Below, piece after piece: positions 57,071 to 64,000 of a stretch of DNA of 64,000 nt. Position 1 is the first letter of the stretch. Each line of letters starts with the position of its first letter. The stretch is from NCBI GenBank assembly GCA_033977485.1, contig CM066983.1:64714010-64778009 (forward strand), given 5' to 3'. Below the pieces are notes generated by a model, which saw nothing but the letters and a program-made list of their open reading frames with translations, was not told where the DNA came from and did no database searches. The DNA is from Hydrangea macrophylla. Lineage: Eukaryota > Streptophyta > Magnoliopsida > Cornales > Hydrangeaceae. The position numbers and the translations under genes were made by a program.

Positions 57071-57530
57071 TTGCATTACTACCTTTAGTTTTATAATCGT
57101 AGTTTAGTTAATTCGTAAATATTAGATTAGTTTTTATTTTTCTTATTTTCTGTTTTTGTTTTTTAGTTACTAACTTGTTTCTTTTATTTTGTAGTCAAAC
57201 GTTTCCGAGTGGAGTAACTAATTACATCAAAGGAGCTTACGCAAATAAAAATAAATAAAAATTAAATAAATCGCTTCTTTTGAAACTCGCTTTAAACCAC
57301 TGTAAGTCAGGGCGCTGTGACGCACTATTTGCATTAGTTTAAGGTTAATTGCACTGCATTAGCTAGGAAACCCGGGGCGCTGGGCTTGACGCGGTCATTG
57401 CATTACAGGATAATTTGCATGCATCATAGTAGTTGTGTGCTTGTTGACCTAGTTGCGTGATTGCTTGCTATTTATTTTTTTTTATTTGAGTCAGTCTTTG
57501 TTTTTAGTTTCGTTTCTTTTGTTTTAGTTT
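57071..57530 (+). other. Athila-like leader
   Basis: Untranslated, T-rich; two similar GC words (GGGCGCTGTGACGC near 57309 and GGGCGCTGGGCTTGACGC near 57374) stand out. No ORF. Confidence 0.6.
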
Positions 57531-60104
57531 ATGTTGGGTACACGTTCAAATAAACCAGATTTAAAATCTTTCGATCTTGAACTTGAACGTACTTTAAAAA
57601 CTAGTAAGTCCACAACCCAAGCTTCTAGAGCTAGGTTGCAAGACGACGAATCAACTCCGATTCCGTCGTCGTTGTTTGAGGCCGAAATTCAAAGTACCCG
57701 TGAACGGTTAAGGAGAGCTCGAACTTTTAAAATCGAACCGATTAAGATGGCTGACGGAAACAACGGAAATAATCTGAACAATCTTAATATACCGCCACCA
57801 CCTCCACTTATAAATTATTTTATTCCTACTACTTACACGCCACAAGCCGGTATCGAATTACCGGAGGCGACGGCATCTCACTTTGAGATAAAGTCGTCTA
57901 CGATCTCGCTACTACCGTCTTTCCATGGCCGTCTAAATGAAGACCCTTACCAACACTTAGGAGATTTTCAGGGTATATGCTCTACTTTGAAAATACAGAA
58001 CCTAAATAATGATGCATTAAAATTGCGGCTCTTCCCATTCTCTTTGAGAGACAAAGCTAAGTTTTGGCTCCAATCACTTGAGCCAAACACAATAAAAACA
58101 TGGGAAGCCCTACACACCGCCTTTTTACAAAAGTTTTTCCCTATTATGCGTACAAATAAGATAAGAAAAGACATAACTAATTTTGTGATGCAAGATGGGG
58201 AGACTCTTTATGACACGTGGGAAAAATTTAAAGAATTATTACGTTCGTGTCCACATCATCAGGTTCCCAAGTGGCAATTGGTTCAAGTCTTCTACGAGGG
58301 GCTTATTCCCTCTGTTAGGAATACCGTCGATGCCGTTTGTGCGGGAACTTTCCTACACAAAAGCGCCGACGAGGCCTGGAAAATATTTGAAACATTAAGC
58401 GAGAATTCGATGCATCAGGCTGTGTCGGTACGTTCTGAGGGATACATTCAACCTAAGCGAGAGGTGACAGTTGAGTCAAGTCAATCAATTCAAATACAAG
58501 AATTAAATAGAAAACTTGACCGACTTATGCAAATGAACAAACCGTCTAATCCATCCTCTTTAGAAGTATGTGCATTATGTTCTGAACCGTCACATAATAT
58601 CTTTGCATGTCCTTCTGCATCTCAATATCCGGAATTCGTGGAACAACACGTTAATTCTATGCAACAATTCCTACAAAATAATTATAATCCTAGGTCGACT
58701 AATTTTCCAAATACGCACCGACCCCAATACCAACAAGGTCAATACCAACCACCTCCTCCACCTCCACGCAATAATGCATTTGAGGAGAAGGTGTTGGCCT
58801 CACTTGAAAACTTTGGTTCGGTGGTTCAGTTAGTACACTCTCACACACAATCCATCGCAAAACTGGAGTCCCAAGTAGGGCAAATTGTTAATACATTAAA
58901 CCGGTTAACTGAGAGTAAGTTGCCAAGTCAACCTACTCAACAACCTAAGGGGCAATATGCAGTGGGTAGTACGAGTGAGAGCGTGAACGCTGTTTCGACT
59001 AGGACGACTACTCGAGATGAGGAAGTTGTTGTAATTCCGGATGGGGGTGAGAAAGATAAAAATTTAAATGTGAATAAGGAGGGTGAGGGAACGAGTAGAA
59101 TTCAAAAAGATAAAGGACTGGCCCCAACAAACTATATTCCAAGAATGCCATATCCACCAAACGTTGAGGGACCGTCACATTCGCCTAAGAAAGGGTCTAA
59201 GGTTGAGGATATACTCGAGGTGTTCAAACAAGTTAAAATAAATATTCCTTTCCTCGACGCCATAAAACAGATTCCCGCTTATGCGAAATGTCTAAAAGAC
59301 CTTTGTACTCAAAAGCGTAAAATACGGAGTCATACTCCTAAAAAGGTCTTTCTCACGGAAAAAGTAAGCTTGATATTCCAACACGCTCCTCCAAAATATA
59401 AAGATCCAGGTACGCCTACGATTTCATGTGTCATAGGTGACACTATCATTCATAGGGCTCTCCTTGACTTAGGAGCTAGTGTTAATCTTATACCTTATCA
59501 CGTCTACAAACAACTAGGACTAGGTGAACTGAAACCTACGGCCGCTACAATACAATTAGCGGATCGTTCTATTAAAGTACCTAGAGGAATCGTCGAGGAT
59601 GTACTAGTAAAGGTTAATAAATGCTATTATCCTGTTGATTTCATGGTCCTTGACACCGAGCCCGTGCTAGATACTAGGAAACATACTCCTGTCATCTTAG
59701 GCCGTCCATTCTTAGCCACGGCCAACGCACGTGTCAATTGTAGAACAGGGGTAATGAAAGTGTCATTTGGGAACATGAATTTAAAATTAAACGTTTTTAA
59801 TGCTATGGATCAACCTCCTAAAAACGACGATTCCCTATGTGAGGTGGAAGGTGAGGTAACACGGAATATTGAGCCTACTAATGAAATAAATGTGAGTGGG
59901 GAAAACAATATAGCGGACGATGATGAGTGGATGAATCCTAATCCCGTGGACTCTAATGCGGAATCTACTCGAAAGGTAAGAAATCGATTTGAACATACTG
60001 ACAAACCGTTAATCGATTTAATTCAAAGCGATGTTATTTCTGCTTACCATCGAGCTCTACCTGACATCCTTAGGGGTACACAGTCCGATTTACGGCCTCC
60101 TTGA
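57531..60104 (+). CDS. gag-protease of the Athila-like element
   Basis: 857 residues, uninterrupted, start MLGTRSNKPDLKS. The N-terminus is followed by a capsid-type domain (about 127-270) with FHGRLNEDPYQHLGDF, LRDKAKFWLQSL and WEKFKELLRSCPHH. A CCHC zinc knuckle lies at Cys347, Cys350, His355 and Cys360 (CALCSEPSHNIFAC). A Pro/Gln-rich linker comes next, then the aspartic protease from about 625 with LLDLGASVNLIP (Asp646) and VILGRPFLATANA. DLG instead of DTG/DSG is usual in Athila proteases. The frame ends soon after protease instead of running into RT. The protein could form particles and cleave itself, but needs polymerase and integrase from elsewhere. Confidence 0.93.
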   Translation: MLGTRSNKPDLKSFDLELERTLKTSKSTTQASRARLQDDESTPIPSSLFEAEIQSTRERLRRARTFKIEPIKMADGNNGNNLNNLNIPPPPPLINYFIPTTYTPQAGIELPEATASHFEIKSSTISLLPSFHGRLNEDPYQHLGDFQGICSTLKIQNLNNDALKLRLFPFSLRDKAKFWLQSLEPNTIKTWEALHTAFLQKFFPIMRTNKIRKDITNFVMQDGETLYDTWEKFKELLRSCPHHQVPKWQLVQVFYEGLIPSVRNTVDAVCAGTFLHKSADEAWKIFETLSENSMHQAVSVRSEGYIQPKREVTVESSQSIQIQELNRKLDRLMQMNKPSNPSSLEVCALCSEPSHNIFACPSASQYPEFVEQHVNSMQQFLQNNYNPRSTNFPNTHRPQYQQGQYQPPPPPPRNNAFEEKVLASLENFGSVVQLVHSHTQSIAKLESQVGQIVNTLNRLTESKLPSQPTQQPKGQYAVGSTSESVNAVSTRTTTRDEEVVVIPDGGEKDKNLNVNKEGEGTSRIQKDKGLAPTNYIPRMPYPPNVEGPSHSPKKGSKVEDILEVFKQVKINIPFLDAIKQIPAYAKCLKDLCTQKRKIRSHTPKKVFLTEKVSLIFQHAPPKYKDPGTPTISCVIGDTIIHRALLDLGASVNLIPYHVYKQLGLGELKPTAATIQLADRSIKVPRGIVEDVLVKVNKCYYPVDFMVLDTEPVLDTRKHTPVILGRPFLATANARVNCRTGVMKVSFGNMNLKLNVFNAMDQPPKNDDSLCEVEGEVTRNIEPTNEINVSGENNIADDDEWMNPNPVDSNAESTRKVRNRFEHTDKPLIDLIQSDVISAYHRALPDILRGTQSDLRPP

Positions 60105-60467
60105 GTCTTATGCTAGAAAGGTCTAGCTAAAGACGTAAAAGTTAGCGCTCCTTGGGAGGCAACCCAAGCTTTATTTCATCCGTTTATCTTGTTTTTGGTC
60201 GTTTTTGAGTCTGTTTGAGTCTGTTTTGGACATTCTGGATAGGTTTGGGGGTTGGAATTAAGTTATTTTAATAGTAGAGACAAAATTTTAACCAAAAAAT
60301 GGAGAAAACCATTCTCGCGCGCGCGGCCCGCTCGCGCGAGACGTCGCTCGCGCGGCCCGCTGGCGCGAGAATGTGCCTTAACGTTTTTCTTTGCTTTTCT
60401 TTATTATGAGCCTCAGGTTCTCCTCGCGCCTGATCTCGCGGGCGCGAGATACCTCGCTCGCGCGAAA

Positions 60468-60503
<36 letters not shown>

Positions 60504-62715
60504 CGCTGGGAATTCGCGCGCGCGACGGCCGCTCGCGCGATTTCCCCATTATCTGTTTTTCTCCTTTGTCTTCTGTATCCTTCCCCCATACTTGTTCTGA
60601 TAAAGTTTTCGTTTCTGTTTTTGTTTTTTTTAGCCATTTTAGATCGAGTTAGTTATTGTTTTCCTTATTATATTTATACTTTTTCGTTTTATTTCTTTTC
60701 CTTTTGCTAGTTTAGTTTAGTTTAACTTAGTTTTTAGATTTTTATTTTGTATTTTGTTTCATTTACTTTTAATATTCTTTTGTTAGTTTCTTTTTCGTTT
60801 ATCTAGTATTAACAGGTGACATTGAACTCTATTGCCATATTCCTTTGTGTTCACCTGTTTGTCATTGTCGACATCGAGGTACTATCGTTCCTTCATTATG
60901 TACTCTCCTTTATTTTGTTTTATTGTTTCGTTGGGGACAATGAAAGGTTTAGGTTTGGGGGTATGCAATCACACATGCACATTAGTTTATGCAAAATTTT
61001 AAAAAATTTTAAAATTTTTCAATAAGTGTGTTTAAATGAACGATGTTACCTAACGTTGTTGCAATATCAATTTGATACTTCTTGTTCAATAACTTTGAAT
61101 TGTTATAGAATGGTAAACATGAGAATATGTGATTAAATATTTGCTAAAGTCATGTTGAAATATTTTAAGTTATGTATTGTTTGAATCGTAGTTTTATATC
61201 ATAGATTTGCACACAAACCTATGCACTGCACGTAGTCACTTGAATACATGTTGGTTGTGAACTATAATATGATTCGGATTTCTAGATAACACATGGTGGA
61301 GACTAGACCCGGTGAGCTTTTGAGCCTATCTTTTCTATTTAGAGGGTTATAAATACATTGTGTTTGTCGAATTTCATTGAAATAGCGCATTAACTTGTTG
61401 TTTAGTCTCATTATTCTTGTTTTGGTTAATAGTCAAGTTAAAATATTTGTTACCATGCAAAATAATCTTCCGTCGTAAACATTGAAGAACCATATAACCA
61501 TAGGAAATGATTTTAGGCCTTCTTTGTTTACTGCCGGCCGATAAAAGATAAAATTTCCTTAGTTCGCCCTTTGAGCCATTAAAATGCCATTTCTTTCTTA
61601 AATTACCATTATCCTTGTTTTTGCTCCGACTTGACAAACTTGGAGTTCACCACTGAGAGATTTGTCACCTTTCAGTAGTGTTAAGGCGATGTGTTGATTG
61701 AGAAGAAGAAAATAAGATGCTATTGGGGTAGTTGCTTGGTATTCGATGAATAATCATTTGAGAAGCAAGAAAAGAAAAAGGAAAAGAAAAAAATAAAGAA
61801 GAGGAAGGTTGAAAAAGAAAATGAAAGAAAAGAAGAAATATGAATGAAAAGGAAGAAGAGAATGAAAAGATGAATGTGGTAGAAGAGACGAATGAAAGAA
61901 ATTGAACATGCCTTACAATGTCATTCTGAAACTACCTGTTATATCTGTCCTATACTTTTTCATTACTTGAGCCACATTACAACCTGTGAAAAAGTCCTAT
62001 CTGATCCTAGGAAACATGGTTTGGATATGAAAACGATGGAAGGGGGATTAAAACATGGTAATGATTAATTTCTCTTGATTATTGGCATCCTATCCATGAG
62101 ACTACTGTTCTTTCGTGTCATGCGTCTTTTTCGAGTCATATGTGAGCATTTATCGTTTTGAAAATATATTTTCCTTTGCTCCCATATATTAGAAAAATTA
62201 CACATGTTTTCTGAGTGTTTCATTTTAGAGTGTAATTGACATTGTGAGATTCGTAGTCAAGACATAGTTAGATGGTCATCCGAGTTATATTCCAAAGTTT
62301 ATGACATGCGCGTGTTCATTTGATTACCATATCACACACGTGCAATTTTATGAGAAACTCTATTGATTTATACGATGCATGTGCTTGAGATGGTTTTTCA
62401 TGATGTATGTAGACGTTTGATTCTATTTCTTCTTGTTCATTATTCTATTTCGAATCATTGTTTTATAATAAGGAGTATTGATTGTTTTATTTTTCGTTTG
62501 AATAAAACTTTTTAAATTTATAAGTTCATAAAGATGGTTGTGGGTGACTTGTTGACGAGAACCCTCACGAGACTTCACTCGTCCTACTAGGGACACCTAG
62601 GGGTTTAAAAGGCTTGTTGCATATGCTAAATGCGATCGTGATCCATACGAAAATGGAGTAGTATTTGTAGTAGTAGTTTTATTTTTCTGTTCTTTGCTCG
62701 AGGACTAGCAAAGAG
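60105..62715 (+). other. Non-coding 3' region replacing pol
   Basis: It starts with the segment CTTGGGAGGCAACCCAAG (60150-60167) that in Athila elements follows pol, so RT-RNase H-integrase has been cut out. It contains GC-rich CTCGCGCGAG words (60315-60370, 60422-60470, 60515-60543) and an A tract (60472-60499). A purine-rich run lies at 61745-61880. No env-like ORF is found. Confidence 0.75.
60315..60543. repeat. CTCGCGCGAG palindrome cluster
   Basis: Blocks such as CTCGCGCGCGCGGCCCGCTC and CGCTCGCGCGAGAC repeat in three groups. The surrounding sequence is AT-rich, so the base composition change is abrupt. The LTRs carry related GCGACCCGCTCGCGCGACC words. Confidence 0.85.
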
Positions 62716-62729
62716 TAGGTTTGGGGGTG
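62716..62729 (+). other. Polypurine tract of the Athila-like element
   Basis: GTAGGTTTGGGGGTG context directly before the 3' LTR. Confidence 0.75.
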
Positions 62730-64000
62730 TGATCGGCGACGAATAGTTGCCATTTATAGTCCTAAAAATACGCTTTGTTAGCCCATTTCATGTAATTATT
62801 AAGTGATTTTTAATAGGTATTATATATTTTGTAGATTTTGGAGCTTTAATATGAAAATGCACAAAAATCCAATGATTAGTGGCTTTGGAAGTCATTCTGG
62901 GCTCAAAAGATGGTTCCGGTGAAGGAAGAATGCAGTAACAGCCTCGGAAAATTGCATTTTTGACAAATAATACTTCGGATTTGAGAAATTTCTCCAGAGA
63001 TATAAAATGTAGATCTTCGAGTTACGGACGCGTGGCCGCAAACGGTGAGTCAATCCGAGGTCCGAGTCAAAAGTTATCGTAATTCTACGAAAGTGGTGCA
63101 GAGCAGCGAAAAATCTGAGAAAATTCTGGAAAAAGCCCAGGTCGCTGGAGCGACCCGCGCGCGCGACCCGCTCGCGCGACCCGCACGAGCGACCCTTTGA
63201 AAAAGTCAAAGTTGTGTATTTTGAAGCCCTGAAGAGCCCTGTGCGATCCGAATTGGTTAAATACGTCCAAAAACGTAAAAACAGCAGTTTTAGCGCGATT
63301 TGACTTAAAAAAGCTTCCTAAATCCTTCCAAACTCTATACAAATCCTATTCTAAATCAAATTTATATATACAAATCATTACACACCATTATACACATGAA
63401 TATACAGTCATATTATACATTAATTTCAGCCATTGAAGGGAGGAAAGCAAGGAGAAGAAGAAGAAGACCAAGGATTCACATGGCCTCCTCCATCAACCTC
63501 TTGCTGTTCATCAATTCTATGGCCAACTAAACTCAAGATTTAGGGTTTCAATGAAACCCTAGCCAAGTAATAGGGTTTTATTTATGTTTTTATTTTAGTT
63601 TTATTATGTATGGATGACAGTCACATGTTTAGAGGATTTTTATAAATAAATCGTACTTCTAGTGATTAAATCATTGCTTTCAGAATTTATTCTTGTCTTA
63701 GATCTATTTTGACTGTAATGTGCTCAACGATCTATTCTTGCTGTGCTTGTTTAGATTGTTTACATGTGATGGTGCTTTATTGATTCGTGCTATCAAGTAT
63801 CCGAATAGTCCATGCCTAGATTAGACGGATTAGATCACAACCCTAGTTTAGTGTGGGATAATTCGTGCTAACCGAAGATGGATTATGTTGGTGCTTGAAC
63901 CATGATTATTTTCTTGACGGAGGAATTGGGCTTGTAGCTACAATTCCCCATATTCATCCAACGTAATAAGCTAGAGTAATTCATAAATACCCTTATTATG
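62730..64000 (+). repeat. 3' LTR of the Athila-like element, cut by the window edge
   Basis: 1271 bp visible, matching 55512-56782 with two substitutions. Confidence 0.95.

Larger units (their letters stand above)
55512..64000 (+). mobile_element. Athila-like Ty3/gypsy element lacking pol (continues past window)
   Basis: 5' LTR 55512-57047, primer site 57053-57070, gag-protease ORF 57531-60104, a 2.6-kb region without coding sequence, polypurine tract near 62716-62729 and a 3' LTR from 62730 to the window edge. The first 1271 bp of the two LTRs differ at only two positions by my reading (55759/62977 and 56322/63540), so the insertion is recent. No RT, RNase H or integrase motif occurs, making it a non-autonomous derivative. 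Confidence 0.93.

Noticed and set aside
60252..60710. 152-codon ORF with Arg/Ala-rich start
   Set aside because: It reads through CGCG palindromes and an A tract in the non-coding 3' region, with no family match.

Overview
The window looks like a gene-poor, transposon-dense stretch of a flowering-plant nuclear genome, possibly pericentromeric. I see no ordinary cellular gene, rRNA, complete tRNA gene or CRISPR. The evidence is the set of plant-specific mobile families (Tat/Ogre-type, chromovirus-like and Athila-type Ty3/gypsy elements, Ty1/copia remnants, CACTA, hAT, RTE-type LINE, MITEs), plus GT-AG introns, TATA boxes and microsatellites. I cannot name the species.

Left part (1-12175): a decayed Tat/Ogre-like Ty3/gypsy element on the minus strand. 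From 5' to 3' it has a long LTR (6374-8970), a primer site that mirrors about 50 nt of a tRNA-Arg 3' half, gag, protease split by a truncated RTE LINE, a spacer, and reverse transcriptase/RNase H running off the left edge. The LTR also has a G-rich tract on its outer side. It may therefore be shared with a second copy whose 3' part (8971-12175) holds a broken ORF on the opposite strand.

Middle-left (12176-28496): an LTR fragment with repeated palindromes, then a 5'-truncated CACTA element (12906-19657) with two spliced, broken transposase-type genes and several tandem arrays. After that come a copia remnant with an LTR, MITEs, a non-autonomous hAT with a perfect 8-bp target duplication, and another copia-like LTR.

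Centre (27720-48604): a nest. An LTR-like sequence is split by a 19.6-kb non-coding element with 3-kb LTRs (28497-48115). That element is split in turn by a very young 12.5-kb Tat/Retand-type element (32409-44884, target duplication CTATG, LTRs differing at one of 611 positions). The young element has gag-pol on the plus strand. Between pol and its 3' LTR it carries two genes on the opposite strand. Both have their own TATA and G-box promoter region, and they appear to be tandem duplicates from promoter to 3' end. One has three introns whose phases fit. This antisense gene pair is the most interesting system in the window.

Right part (48605-64000): the 3' LTR and integrase end of a decayed chromovirus-like element (minus strand), a LINE RNase H fragment, an unassigned stretch with a degenerate minisatellite, then a young Athila-like element (55512 to beyond the edge). 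That element keeps gag-protease but has lost all of RT/RNase H/integrase, so it must depend on another element.
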